Origin: Bacteroidales bacterium
GTDB lineage: Bacteria; Bacteroidota; Bacteroidia; Bacteroidales; Tenuifilaceae
Assembly: GCA_020636845.1 (NCBI GenBank)
Contig: JACJXD010000004.1
Coordinates: 62,001-126,000, forward strand
Length of the DNA: 64,000 nucleotides
Direction of reading: 5' to 3'
Numbering within the stretch: position 1 is the stretch's first letter; every line of letters starts with the position of its first letter. Shown here one piece after another: positions 54,788 to 63,976 of the stretch. Below the pieces are notes generated by a model. It was not told where the DNA came from. It saw nothing but the letters and a program-made list of their open reading frames with translations, and did no database searches. The translations under genes were made by a program, and so were the position numbers.

Positions 54788-55726
54788 ATGAAAATTTTTA
54801 AAGGGAAAAACATAATTATTTGCGTGCTAATTGGCTTTGCTTTAGTTTACGGAAAGCGAACTTATGCACAGCAAATTCCCCAATACACCCAGTACATGTT
54901 TAACACGTACATTACCAACCCTGCAGTAGCCGGAACTTCCAACAGCTACCAAATGAGGTTGAATAACCGCTATCAGTGGGTTGGTTTTACCGATGCTCCA
55001 TATACGGTAAACATTAGTTTTTGGGGACCCTTCTCGAAACGGGATATGGGTTGGGGTGCTTACGTTTCGAACGATGTTACAGGACCAACCAGTCGTACTT
55101 CGGCAATGGGAACATACGCTTATAACCTTCAACTAAACGATGATGGGTTACGAGTTTCGGGTGGTATTTCCTTTGGTATGCTACTTTACAAACTCGATGG
55201 GTCTAAATTAACAGTAGGTGAAGAAGCCGACCCTCAGTACGATCCGGCTATTATTGGTTCCACCAAAACGGTAGTTACGCCAGACGCTTCCATTGGTTTT
55301 TACCTATACAGTTCCAGCTTCAATGTAGGAATTGCCGCTCATCAACTTTTTGGTCAACGTCTAAAGTTTTACCAAGTACCAATAAAAGAAAACCGACTAA
55401 AACAACACATAATGGTTAGCGGAGGTTACTTTGTTCCATTAAACAGGGATATGAACCTGGAAGCCAACGGAATTATAAAGTACATGTTTAACAGTCCAAT
55501 GCAGGTTGAAATAAATGGAAAGTTGGAATACCGACTGAAAACCAGCTTTGTTTGGGGCGGACTATCGCTTCGCTGGAAAGACGCCATTTCAATCCTTATG
55601 GGTATTGACCTCAATAAAAAGTATAAGTTAGGTTACTCTTTCGATTGGAGCCTGTTGGGTATAAGCAAGTACAACTCCGGATCACACGAAATTATGCTTG
55701 GATATATGTTCGATAAAATTAAGTAA
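54788..55726 (+). CDS. PorP/SprF-family T9SS outer-membrane protein
   Basis: 312 residues. Signal peptide ending 'TYAQ', then 'QIPQYTQYMFNTYITNPAVAGTS', cited in part, the hallmark of PorP/SprF ('QYMFN..NPA.AG'), 'RNNRYQWVGF'-type here 'NNRYQWVGFTDAPY', and strands to 'EIMLGYMFDKIK'. Known: SprF assists secretion or surface retention of SprB, and the two genes are adjacent in Flavobacterium. Here it is the last gene of the adhesin operon and ends at a terminator. Confidence 0.93.
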   Translation: MKIFKGKNIIICVLIGFALVYGKRTYAQQIPQYTQYMFNTYITNPAVAGTSNSYQMRLNNRYQWVGFTDAPYTVNISFWGPFSKRDMGWGAYVSNDVTGPTSRTSAMGTYAYNLQLNDDGLRVSGGISFGMLLYKLDGSKLTVGEEADPQYDPAIIGSTKTVVTPDASIGFYLYSSSFNVGIAAHQLFGQRLKFYQVPIKENRLKQHIMVSGGYFVPLNRDMNLEANGIIKYMFNSPMQVEINGKLEYRLKTSFVWGGLSLRWKDAISILMGIDLNKKYKLGYSFDWSLLGISKYNSGSHEIMLGYMFDKIK

Positions 55727-55745
55727 TCATCAATATTCCTTTAAA

Positions 55746-55780
55746 GAAAAAGACCGACTTGTATAGCCGGTCTTTTTTAC
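55746..55780. terminator. Terminator between the adhesin operon and nrdG
   Basis: AAAAAGACCG ... CGGTCTTTTTT hairpin (loop ACTTGTATAGC region), usable by both converging units. Confidence 0.88.
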
Positions 55781-55791
55781 ATCTTATATTC

Positions 55792-56409
55792 TTAAAAAGA
55801 ATCAACAGTCACCCCTTCCCTATATTCCTGTAACCGATAGTTGCAATATGAAAACTCGCTTTTCAGCCTGTCGATAATTTCCTTAGTATGAATTTCGGGA
55901 ATTACGGTAGTCCTCAACTGATAGCCAATTGATGATTTCTTTAGAATTTCTATGGACTGAAGAATCCTATTAACTAAATCCGTATAGTTACAATTAGCAA
56001 CCTTGTTGTACTGGTCATGTTCAAGTACATTCTTTATATCCATGGCAACGTAATCGACCAAGTTTTCCTGAATTAACTTCTTCAAAATTGACGGATTCGT
56101 ACCATTGGTATCTAACTTTACCGGAAAGCCAATCGCCTTAATTAATCGAATAAAATCTTCCAAATCGGGATGAAGCGTAGGTTCTCCTCCTGTAATAACA
56201 ACGCCATCCAACCAACTTTGCTTCGACTTTAAAAAATCGAAAATTTCCTTTTCCGAAATATCCGATGACCGATTAAACAATTCAGGCAAAACCAATTCAG
56301 GGTTATGGCAGTAACCGCATCGGAAATTGCAACCTTTAGTAAATATTACTGCCACAATTTTGCCTTCCCAATCAATGAAACTCTGCTTGACCAGAGCACC
56401 AATCCTCAT
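55792..56409 (-). CDS. nrdG: Anaerobic RNR activating enzyme (radical SAM)
   Basis: 205 residues. Radical-SAM motif 'TKGCNFRCGYCHNPEL' (CxxxCxxC), 'VVITGGEPTLHPDL', 'KLDTNGTNP' and 'DYVAMDIKN'. Makes the glycyl radical on NrdD using SAM and a [4Fe-4S] cluster. Last gene of the riboswitch-led minus-strand unit, separated from nrdD by two unrelated genes. Confidence 0.95.
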   Translation of the reverse strand: MRIGALVKQSFIDWEGKIVAVIFTKGCNFRCGYCHNPELVLPELFNRSSDISEKEIFDFLKSKQSWLDGVVITGGEPTLHPDLEDFIRLIKAIGFPVKLDTNGTNPSILKKLIQENLVDYVAMDIKNVLEHDQYNKVANCNYTDLVNRILQSIEILKKSSIGYQLRTTVIPEIHTKEIIDRLKSEFSYCNYRLQEYREGVTVDSF

Positions 56410-56439
56410 GATTCTGTGTTTTAATTGTTACCATAAACA

Positions 56440-56904
56440 TTAGTTCTCGCTTATTTCGATTTTAACAATATCGTACCCTTTTATTATTTCACGAGTAGCG
56501 TAGTAAACTCCCAGAAAAACGAAAAATAGCCCTACGAAAAATGGAATGTAAACAGAAAACGAAGAATGAGGCATGTTAAAAATAGCCTCGAACCCTATTA
56601 GTAAGCAAGTAATAATAAAAAATGCAACGGCAAGGTTGTAAAAAATAACTGCGTTCCGAACAAGTTTTAACCGGTAAAACAACTTTGCCAATTGATTTAA
56701 AATGCTGTTATACCGAACATCTTCGTTATCGTTTAACTTCTCATCACGTTTTTTTGCAATCAATCTTCTTTTTTCGTCCTCCAAGGTTCTAATTCGGCCA
56801 ACAACAACCGAATACTTATTATTCATTCCCAAGAGAAACAACCCGCAACAACTGATCATAACTGCGGGAGCCAATATTATTTTAATAATTTCAACAGTAT
56901 CCAT
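56440..56904 (-). CDS. DUF2721 membrane protein
   Basis: 154 residues. TM about 8-28 ('ILAPAVMISCCGLFLLGMN'), a basic/acidic helix 'VVVGRIRTLEDEKRRLI' that is the DUF2721 signature, then two TM segments (about 85-110 and 115-138). Function unknown in general. It lies between the CoA-transferase (6 nt) and nrdG (30 nt), inside the riboswitch-led unit. Confidence 0.8.
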   Translation of the reverse strand: MDTVEIIKIILAPAVMISCCGLFLLGMNNKYSVVVGRIRTLEDEKRRLIAKKRDEKLNDNEDVRYNSILNQLAKLFYRLKLVRNAVIFYNLAVAFFIITCLLIGFEAIFNMPHSSFSVYIPFFVGLFFVFLGVYYATREIIKGYDIVKIEISEN

Positions 56905-56910
56905 TTCCTT

Positions 56911-58221
56911 CTAATTTTTATTAATAAAATAGTTATTTGAACCAAAACGATTATAAATTTCTTTTTCTAACTCATCCCGAAAATCAGGATGGGCAATAGA
57001 GGTAATTAACTTTGCCCTCTCCTGTAAGGGTTTCCCATGTAAGTTAACAGCACCGTATTCCGTTACAAGCCAGTGAATATGGCTACGGGTTGTTACTACA
57101 CCGGCCCCTTTTGATAAAGTAGGAACAATTTTACTCACCCCTTTCAGCGTAGTCGATGGCATGGCAATAATGGCTTTCCCCTCTTTTGCTCTCGATGCAC
57201 CGTAAATAAAATCAATTTGACCGCCAACTCCCGAATATATCTTTTTCCCCAAGGAATCGGCACACGTTTGTCCGGTAATGTCAATTTGTATGGCCGAATT
57301 AATAGCCGTCATTTTAGTTTGTCGGGCAATTATAAACGGATCGTTGGTATATTCCACATCCTTCATCAGCACTTGCGGATTATTATTGATAAAATCGTAA
57401 ATATTCCGCGAACCCATTACAAACGTTGCAACAATTTTTCCTCTATCAAGAATTTTATTGGTACCATTAATTACCCCTTTTTCAACCAAATTTAAAATAC
57501 CATCGGAAAACATTTCGGTATGAATGCCTAAATTTTTATGGTTTGCTAAACATGACAAAACCGCATTGGGAATAGACCCTATTCCCATTTGCAAGCAAGC
57601 GCCATCGTCAATCAATGTTGAACATGTTTCGCCTATCTTCCTCTCAACATCCGTTGGCTCTCCACACAAAGATGTCGGAAGCGGCGTATCGTCTTCAACA
57701 AATAAATCGATTAGACTCATAGGAATAAGTGCATCGCCCATTGAACGCGGCACATGCTTGTTTACCACAGCAATGGTACAATCGGCCGTTTCTATCGCAG
57801 CCAGCGTTGCATCGACCGAAGTCCCCAACGAAACATACCCAAACTCGTCGGGAAGGCTAACCTGAATTAGCGCAACGTTACACTTTATGTATCCTTCCCT
57901 GTATAATTTTGAAGTTTCGCCAAGAAAAACAGGAATATAATCGGCAATGCCCTGCTGCACTTCGGATCGAACATTTGCCCCAACAAAAAACGCATTATGC
58001 TTAAATATCCCGGCAAACTCAGGTCTTACGTATGGAGCAGAACCCTCGGTATGCAAATGAAATATTTTAACATCGTGCAATTCTCCAGCCCTTCCCCTAT
58101 CGCACATGGCTTTTATTAAGCATTGAGGCGCGTTTGCAACAGAACTAATATGAACGTTATCGCCCGATTTAATGGCCTTTACGGACTCCTGAGGCGAAAC
58201 AGCGCTATACAACCTTTTCAT
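56911..58221 (-). CDS. Acetyl-CoA hydrolase/CoA-transferase family protein (CAT1/AbfT-like)
   Basis: 436 residues. 'HISSVANAPQCLIKAM', 'FHLHTEGSAPYV', 'DALIPMSLIDLFVEDD', the CoA-binding 'QMGIGSIPNAVL' (211-222), the active-site Glu in 'LGIHTEMFSDGIL' (E236) and 'VGGQIDFIYGASRAKEGKAIIAMPST' region identify the family. It catalyses CoA exchange between acyl-CoA and acetate (or another acid) or hydrolysis. Its ATG overlaps the last 17 nt of nrdD, so translation is coupled. Exact acid specificity cannot be read. Confidence 0.9.
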   Translation of the reverse strand: MKRLYSAVSPQESVKAIKSGDNVHISSVANAPQCLIKAMCDRGRAGELHDVKIFHLHTEGSAPYVRPEFAGIFKHNAFFVGANVRSEVQQGIADYIPVFLGETSKLYREGYIKCNVALIQVSLPDEFGYVSLGTSVDATLAAIETADCTIAVVNKHVPRSMGDALIPMSLIDLFVEDDTPLPTSLCGEPTDVERKIGETCSTLIDDGACLQMGIGSIPNAVLSCLANHKNLGIHTEMFSDGILNLVEKGVINGTNKILDRGKIVATFVMGSRNIYDFINNNPQVLMKDVEYTNDPFIIARQTKMTAINSAIQIDITGQTCADSLGKKIYSGVGGQIDFIYGASRAKEGKAIIAMPSTTLKGVSKIVPTLSKGAGVVTTRSHIHWLVTEYGAVNLHGKPLQERAKLITSIAHPDFRDELEKEIYNRFGSNNYFINKN

Positions 58222-60370
58222 GCGTTAATGTGCTTTTTGCAATATTTATACCTTGCTCACCTACCCTTGTGTCAAAGAACTTTCTGTCCTTAAATTCCTG
58301 TTGCTTTCCGGCATTCCATTGTCTAACCGGACGCATATAACCAACAATTCTGCTATACACCTCGCATTCCGAACCACACCTTGGGCACAAAAAATGCTCG
58401 CCACGAATATAACCATGCGAAGGGCAAATGCTAAAAGTCGGCGAAATGGTAATATACGGCAATCGAAACGAACCGGTTATTTTCCGCACCAAATTCTTAG
58501 CCGATTCTGCCGGCATGTTACTTTCACCCGTAAAGACATGCAAAACTGTGCCACCAGTATATAGCGTCTGTAATTCGTCCTGCAAAGTTAACACTTCAAA
58601 TATTTCGTTGGAAAAATTAACCGGTAAATGAGTTGAATTTGTATAGTAAGGCGCTGCTCCGCTTTTAAAAGCCTGTTGGTTGGCCGTAATAATATCGGGG
58701 TATTGCATGGTATCGATTCTCGCAAAACGATACGCCGCACTTTCGGCCGGAGTTGCTTCCAGGTTATAAATATTTCCGGTTTCTTCCTGAAAATCTTTTA
58801 AAACATCTCTCATAAATAGCATCACACGTTTAGCAAAAGCCTTCCCTTCGGGCTGGGCAATGCCAACACCCAAAAAGTTCAAGCAACACTCGTTCATACC
58901 GTTTATTCCAATAGTCGAAAAATGATTCTTCCAGTAACAGTGAAAACGTGAATAAATATCGCGCAAGTAAAATTTAGAATAAGGATACAAGCCCCTTTCG
59001 GTATATGTTTCTATGGTCTTACGCTTAATCTCCAAACTATCCTTAGCCAACTCCATAAGGTTTTTCAACCGTTGAAAAAAATTTTCCTCCGAAGTGGATT
59101 CGTATCCTAACCTTGGCAAGTTTATGGTTACTACGCCAACCGACCCCGTTAACGGATTTGCCGCAAAAAGGCCTCCTCCACGTTTGTTCAACTCGCGCTT
59201 ATCGAGCCGCAACCTACAACACATGCTTCTAACATCATCGGGTTTCATGTCGGAGTTAACAAAATTTGAAAAATAAGGAATACCATACTTGGCCGTCATT
59301 TCCCAAATTCCCTCGTAATTGGGGTTATCCCAGTCGAAATCGGGAGTTATGTTGTAAGTAGGTATTGGGAACGAAAACAGACTCCCGTTAGCATCGCCCT
59401 TAATCATCACCTCGGCAAACGCCTTATTCAACATGGTTACTTCGGGTTGGAAATCGGCATATACACCTTCCCTTACCTCTCCACCCCAAACAATTGGCTC
59501 ATTTTTCAAAAAATCGGGAATAACCAAATCCATGGTAATATTGGTAAACGGCGTTTGAAAGCCCACCCGTGTCGGAATGTTTATGTTGAATAAAAATTCC
59601 TGCATTGCTTGTTTTACCTGCTCGTAGGTAAGGTTATCGTATCGAATGTACGGAGCAAGAAATGTATCGAAATTCGAAAAAGCTTGCGCACCTGCCGCCT
59701 CTCCCTGCATGGTGTAAAAAAAGTTGACTATTTGTCCCAATGCTGTTCTAAAATGCTTAGCCGGCTTGCTCTCGGTTTTTCCCAACACCCCCTTAAATCC
59801 GGTTAAAAGCAAATCCTTTAAATCCCAGCCAACGCAATAAACGCTCAGGTAGCCCAAGTCGTGAATGTGAAAATATCCCTGCCGATGGGCATTCGAGATG
59901 TTTTCGGGGTACAACTTCTTTAACCAATACTGCGCAGTAGTAACGGTTGATATGTGCTGATTCAGCCCCTGCAACGAGTACGCCGAATTTGCACTCTCCT
60001 TTACACGCCAATCGTCCATCGAAAGGTAATTGTCGATAACCTCGATATTCGAAAACAACTCCTTAACGTTACGCGATTGTTCCCGCTGTTTTCGGTATAA
60101 TAGATACGCTTTTACCAAATCGAAATCCGCCTGTTGAAAAAGGATGCGCTCCACAATGTCCTGCGTTTGCTCCACCGTTGGCGTTTTTTCAGAAATGCTC
60201 TGTTCGAGGGCGCTCACCACCTGCCAACTCAACTCGCTGGCCTTTTTCCGATTCGGCTTGCCAATTGCCCGCATGGCTTTAAAAATGGCATGTTCAATTT
60301 TGCCCTGGTCAAAATTAACAACCTCGCCATTCCGTTTAACAATTTTTTTAATACGAGATTCACCATTCAT
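58205..60370 (-). CDS. nrdD: Anaerobic (class III) ribonucleoside-triphosphate reductase
   Basis: 721 residues, usual length. ATP-cone (about 5-95: 'IVKRNGEVVNFDQGKIEHAIFKAM' region), then the NrdD core with 'HIHDLGYL', 'NMTSFP'-type 'FSFPIPTYNIT', the catalytic cysteines in 'RSMCCRLRL' (C384/C385 region), and a C-terminal zinc finger (CPSHG and CPRCGSEC) with the glycyl-radical motif 'SRIVGYMRPVRQWNAGK' (Gly about 677). A short tail follows. Reduces NTPs to dNTPs anaerobically, B12-independently. First gene of a unit led by a cobalamin riboswitch. Confidence 0.96.
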   Translation of the reverse strand: MNGESRIKKIVKRNGEVVNFDQGKIEHAIFKAMRAIGKPNRKKASELSWQVVSALEQSISEKTPTVEQTQDIVERILFQQADFDLVKAYLLYRKQREQSRNVKELFSNIEVIDNYLSMDDWRVKESANSAYSLQGLNQHISTVTTAQYWLKKLYPENISNAHRQGYFHIHDLGYLSVYCVGWDLKDLLLTGFKGVLGKTESKPAKHFRTALGQIVNFFYTMQGEAAGAQAFSNFDTFLAPYIRYDNLTYEQVKQAMQEFLFNINIPTRVGFQTPFTNITMDLVIPDFLKNEPIVWGGEVREGVYADFQPEVTMLNKAFAEVMIKGDANGSLFSFPIPTYNITPDFDWDNPNYEGIWEMTAKYGIPYFSNFVNSDMKPDDVRSMCCRLRLDKRELNKRGGGLFAANPLTGSVGVVTINLPRLGYESTSEENFFQRLKNLMELAKDSLEIKRKTIETYTERGLYPYSKFYLRDIYSRFHCYWKNHFSTIGINGMNECCLNFLGVGIAQPEGKAFAKRVMLFMRDVLKDFQEETGNIYNLEATPAESAAYRFARIDTMQYPDIITANQQAFKSGAAPYYTNSTHLPVNFSNEIFEVLTLQDELQTLYTGGTVLHVFTGESNMPAESAKNLVRKITGSFRLPYITISPTFSICPSHGYIRGEHFLCPRCGSECEVYSRIVGYMRPVRQWNAGKQQEFKDRKFFDTRVGEQGINIAKSTLTHEKVV

Positions 60371-60482
60371 TGCTTAATGAATTTAAAGGTTAATAAATGG
60401 TAACTCGCGGGGATAAAAATAGAATACCTTTTAATAGGAAATTTCTATCGCCTTTCACCCGAAAGCTACGAATACTACGTAC
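60371..60482 (-). promoter_or_regulatory. nrdD leader, possible riboswitch expression platform
   Basis: Between the aptamer and the nrdD ATG the RNA could form ATAGAA ... TTCTAT (60419-60448) with inner CCT / AGG, followed by TTTTA, a weak terminator-like hairpin. A second small CTTTC / GAAAG hairpin lies beside the aptamer. Whether control is at transcription or translation is unclear. Confidence 0.4.
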
Positions 60483-60634
60483 TTGGCAGGTCTTCTGACT
60501 TGTTCCCGGTTTAATCGCCTTCCCATTTTTAAAACAGTGGCAAAATTGATTAAACCCTTATCGGAACTTACAGCTACGGGGATAGTTTTGGACTTACACC
60601 AAATTCCCTTTTAATCGGTTATGAACCAAATACG
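60482..60634 (-). ncRNA. Cobalamin (B12) riboswitch
   Basis: Minus-strand RNA carries AAGGGAATTTGGTG (P2/J region), GTCCAAAACTATCCCCGTAGC, the conserved GCCACTG (60536-60542), GGGAAGGCG (60517-60525) and the diagnostic AAGTCAGAAGACCTGCC (about 60485-60501, B12 box) in order. This is the standard cobalamin aptamer. It lies about 110 nt before nrdD. Confidence 0.92.
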
Positions 60635-60637
60635 CTT

Positions 60638-60645
60638 CAAAATTA
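60638..60645 (-). promoter_or_regulatory. -7 element of the nrdD/riboswitch promoter
   Basis: On the minus strand TAATTTTG (CAAAATTA on the plus strand), placed so that the start site would fall near 60632, the start of the aptamer. Confidence 0.55.
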
Positions 60646-60805
60646 AACATTGAAGGATGTATAATAGTCCCAATTTGTTCATTTTTTATTAAATAGTTTT
60701 CAACAAATCTTTTTTAAATGTTCTTTTTCCCATTTGAAAGCAATACACATAAATTGCATTAACTCATTTTTCATCATCAATGCAAGTCATTATTTTATTT
60801 TACAT

Positions 60806-60813
60806 TAGATTTG
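60806..60813 (+). promoter_or_regulatory. -7 element before the DUF4296 lipoprotein gene
   Basis: TAGATTTG (TAnnTTTG), 22 nt before the ATG at 60836. Confidence 0.5.
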
Positions 60814-60835
60814 CACATATTAAAACTGCAAAAGG

Positions 60836-61684
60836 ATGAAATCGGCTACACTGAAATGTTTACTACTCGGATTGCTTTTTACCTTGTCGGCTTGTACTAA
60901 CAAAGACATTATCCCTAAAAAGGACATGGTTGAAATTTTAAAGAAGATGTACCTTACCGACGGAGTTATTAATGTTGTAAATAATGGAAAACTTTTCGCA
61001 AAGGACACCATAAGTTACTACGAACCAATACTAAAGCAATACGGATACAGCAAAGAACAGTTCGATAGTTCACTAAAGTATTACGCTCAAAAAGCCGAAG
61101 CACTTGATAAGATTATGGATCAAGTTATCATTGAACTCACCCAAATTGACGATCAGGTTGATTTGCAACACAACATACAAGATTCTGCCATAGTCGACAG
61201 CTTAAACTTATGGCCGTTGAAAACAACATGGAATATGGCCGTTGACCATACGCAAAATCCTTCGTTGGGCTTTGAATTACCACTAAAAGGACAAGGAGAA
61301 TACCTGCTGTCTTTCGACACTCAGTTTTTCCCCGACGATTCTTCGAAAGACTGCCGACTTTACGTTTTTTTCTACCTTGACGATAAAACATCGATTGGAG
61401 TTAGAACAAGCCCTATTTTTGCTAACTACACAAAAGATGGCGAAATACATCACCGCCGATATGTGTTTAAATTGGAAAATACATTGGCAACACATTTAAA
61501 AGGTTGGCTATACGATAATGCTAACGGAAATGAAGAGTTTAACCGTCATGCCATTTTTTCCAATTTAAGGGTAATCTATAAACCAGCCAACGTTATAAAA
61601 AAGCCTAAACAACTAAAGCCTCCCAAAAATATACCTGTAAAAAATTTAAAGCCTAAAAAATTTGTTAAGCCCGTTGAACGCTAA
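60836..61684 (+). CDS. DUF4296 lipoprotein
   Basis: 282 residues. Lipoprotein signal 'LLGLLFTLSACTNKD' (lipidated Cys about residue 21), then the DUF4296 domain (about 25-115): 'PKKDMVEILKKMYLTDGVINV', cited in part, 'YEPILKQYGYSKEQFDSSLKYYA', cited in part. The remainder (about 120-250) is a beta-rich jellyroll-like part with 'LSFDTQFFPDDSSK', and the C-terminus is Lys/Pro-rich. Function unknown, Bacteroidetes-specific. First of three plus-strand genes with gaps of 6 and 69 nt. Confidence 0.85.
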   Translation: MKSATLKCLLLGLLFTLSACTNKDIIPKKDMVEILKKMYLTDGVINVVNNGKLFAKDTISYYEPILKQYGYSKEQFDSSLKYYAQKAEALDKIMDQVIIELTQIDDQVDLQHNIQDSAIVDSLNLWPLKTTWNMAVDHTQNPSLGFELPLKGQGEYLLSFDTQFFPDDSSKDCRLYVFFYLDDKTSIGVRTSPIFANYTKDGEIHHRRYVFKLENTLATHLKGWLYDNANGNEEFNRHAIFSNLRVIYKPANVIKKPKQLKPPKNIPVKNLKPKKFVKPVER

Positions 61685-61690
61685 AGTATT

Positions 61691-62872
61691 ATGCGAAGAT
61701 TCTCGGCAAATTATGTATTTCCCGTATCGTCACCGCCTATACGGAATGGCATTGTTGAAGTTGATGATAACGGTATTGTTGTAAATATTTACAAGCCTGA
61801 AAAAAACACCAGCGAACTTCACAGCACCGAATTTTACAACGGCATTATTGTTCCCGGATTTGTGAATTGCCATTGCCACCTTGAACTTTCGCACTTGCGA
61901 AACAAAATTCCTCAAAAAACAGGCATTGCCGGTTTTGTCGAATCCATTACAAAAAACAGAAACACAAACCCCAACGACATCGATAGTGCCATAAAACATT
62001 CGTTGGAGGAAATGGTTGAAACCGGAACAGTTGCTGTTGGCGATATTTGCAACACTACAGACACACTACTCCATAAAATTCAACATAAAATTCATTTTCA
62101 GAATTTTATCGAGGTTTTCGGTTCAAATCCTCAACAAGCACAAGAATGTTACAATAACGTGCAAAAAGTGCTTGGCAAGTTCTCGGAGAAGTTTCCGAAC
62201 AACTCTTCGATTACGCCTCATTCTACATACTCCTTGTCGAATCCACTTTGGAAACTTATTGGCACACACCTAGAGCAACAGCATAATCCGGTAAGCGTGC
62301 ATTATGCCGAAAGTAAAGCCGAGTACGAATTTCTCGAAAATTCTTCCGGCCCATTAGGTGAGTGGTATAACAAAGCAGGCATTTACATTGATACCAACAG
62401 AAAAACTTCGCCGCAAAAAATTATTACCGATAACATTCCGGCAAACAGCAATGTTTTGCTGGTTCACTGCACCTATGCAACCGTAAACGAACTAAAACGG
62501 CTGCAGAGTTTTTTTAACCAAACAACCATAGTTACTTGTCCCGAATCGAACCTTTACATAGAAAATTCGCTTCCCGACTTATCCGAATTTTTACAGTCGG
62601 GATTTAACATTGCCATTGGTACCGACAGTCTTGCTTCGGCTACATCGCTATCGATGCTTAACCAAATAAACATAATCCTTAACTACTTCCCCGATATTTC
62701 CTTTGATGCGGTGCTGAAAATGGCGACGTTAAACGGGGCTGTTGCCTTAGGGTTTTCAGAAAGCATAGGAACTATCGAAGTTGGCAAAACCCCGGGACTA
62801 AACTTAATTTCAGGATTCGATTTTGATAAATTTCGCCCAACCGTTCACAGCAAGGTAAAAAAGTTACTCTAA
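61691..62872 (+). CDS. Amidohydrolase-superfamily deaminase
   Basis: 393 residues. Metal and catalytic motifs: 'VPGFVNCHCHLELSHL' (HxH), 'ITPHSTYSLS', 'SVHYAESKAEYEF' (deaminase-type H and E), 'LLVHCTYA' and 'IAIGTDSLASA' (Asp), ending 'GTIEVGKTPGLNLI'. This is the ATZ/TRZ-type fold, like S-adenosylhomocysteine, guanine or aminodeoxyfutalosine deaminases. No other menaquinone genes are adjacent, so the substrate is not assigned. Starts 6 nt after the DUF4296 gene. Confidence 0.85.
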   Translation: MRRFSANYVFPVSSPPIRNGIVEVDDNGIVVNIYKPEKNTSELHSTEFYNGIIVPGFVNCHCHLELSHLRNKIPQKTGIAGFVESITKNRNTNPNDIDSAIKHSLEEMVETGTVAVGDICNTTDTLLHKIQHKIHFQNFIEVFGSNPQQAQECYNNVQKVLGKFSEKFPNNSSITPHSTYSLSNPLWKLIGTHLEQQHNPVSVHYAESKAEYEFLENSSGPLGEWYNKAGIYIDTNRKTSPQKIITDNIPANSNVLLVHCTYATVNELKRLQSFFNQTTIVTCPESNLYIENSLPDLSEFLQSGFNIAIGTDSLASATSLSMLNQINIILNYFPDISFDAVLKMATLNGAVALGFSESIGTIEVGKTPGLNLISGFDFDKFRPTVHSKVKKLL

Positions 62873-62941
62873 AACATCAGGGAATTAGCCTTCGCCCCTT
62901 CGCTGTAAACCTTTATATTTGCTAAGTAATACTTACTCTGC

Positions 62942-63976
62942 ATGAACGGAAGAACAAAACAAACCATTCTGTTCAGTCCTCTTGGCTGGGGGCTCGGCCA
63001 TGCAAGCAGGATTATTCCGCTTATTCACAAAGAACTGCAAAACGAAAACAAGGTAATAGTTGCCGGCGATGAAAGCAGTCTTTCCCTTATAAAATCAACA
63101 TTCCCGGGAATTGAGGCTTTTTCGTTTAAATCAATAAAAATTAAGTTCCGAAAAGGTAAAAGCCAACTGCTTCCGCTTGCTTGGTTCGCTCTTCGACTTC
63201 CATTTGTTCGGATTTGGGAACACAGAAAACTTCAACAGATTATAAAAGAAAGCCATGTGAACATGGTGATTTCGGACAACCGATACGGTTTGTACTCGAA
63301 ACACGCTTTTTGCGTAATTATCACCCATCAACTTAGGCTTATTCCTCCAAAACCTTTTGGCTTTGCCCAAAAGTTAACCGAACTTCTACTAAAAAACTGG
63401 CTAAAGAAATTCGACGAAGTCTGGATTCCCGATTATCCCAACGAGAAATCCATTGCCGGAAAACTTTCCGGAAGTAATGGTTTGCTCAACTTAAAATACA
63501 TTGGCATACTCTCCCGATTTACCTTAATTTCATCAACAGCCGAAGAAACCAACTGGGAACTTATCGGAATTGTTTCTGGACCGGAACCGCAACGAACTAT
63601 TTTCGAAAAAAAAATAACCCAACTAGCCCAAAAACTTAAAGTAAAATCGCTTATTCTTGAAGGACTGCCAACACAAGGAGACAAAATAGTACAAGTATCA
63701 GAAAATGTTTGGAAGTCGGGACATCTTTCCGATGCGAATTTCTACAATGTTGTTAAAAATGCAAAGTATGTAATTTCCCGTTCGGGTTACAGCACGGTAA
63801 TGGACTTGCTGGCAATTGAAAAATCGGCACTGCTGGTTCCCACTCCCGGGCAAACCGAGCAGGAATACCTCGCGAAACACCTTGCTGAAAAAGGATTGTT
63901 TGAAAGTGTACCACAGGAAGGTCTTTTAAATATTGAAATTAAAAAATTGATGTCCCCAGTTGCCTTAAACTTGTAA
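62942..63976 (+). CDS. MurG/GT28-like glycosyltransferase
   Basis: 344 residues. N-terminal 'FSPLGWGLGHASRIIPLI' is the GT-B opening glycine/His loop ('GxGHxxR'), and the C-terminal half contains 'GIVSGPEPQRTIFEKKI', 'AKYVISRSGYSTVMDLLAI' and 'LVPTPGQTEQEYLAKHL', the nucleotide-sugar-binding motif with Glu/Gln pair of GT28 enzymes. Complete; the stop is at 63974-63976, and the last 24 nt of the window hold nothing readable. Likely transfers a hexose or HexNAc to a lipid or cell-wall carrier. It lies 69 nt after the amidohydrolase, co-transcription uncertain. Confidence 0.85.
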   Translation: MNGRTKQTILFSPLGWGLGHASRIIPLIHKELQNENKVIVAGDESSLSLIKSTFPGIEAFSFKSIKIKFRKGKSQLLPLAWFALRLPFVRIWEHRKLQQIIKESHVNMVISDNRYGLYSKHAFCVIITHQLRLIPPKPFGFAQKLTELLLKNWLKKFDEVWIPDYPNEKSIAGKLSGSNGLLNLKYIGILSRFTLISSTAEETNWELIGIVSGPEPQRTIFEKKITQLAQKLKVKSLILEGLPTQGDKIVQVSENVWKSGHLSDANFYNVVKNAKYVISRSGYSTVMDLLAIEKSALLVPTPGQTEQEYLAKHLAEKGLFESVPQEGLLNIEIKKLMSPVALNL

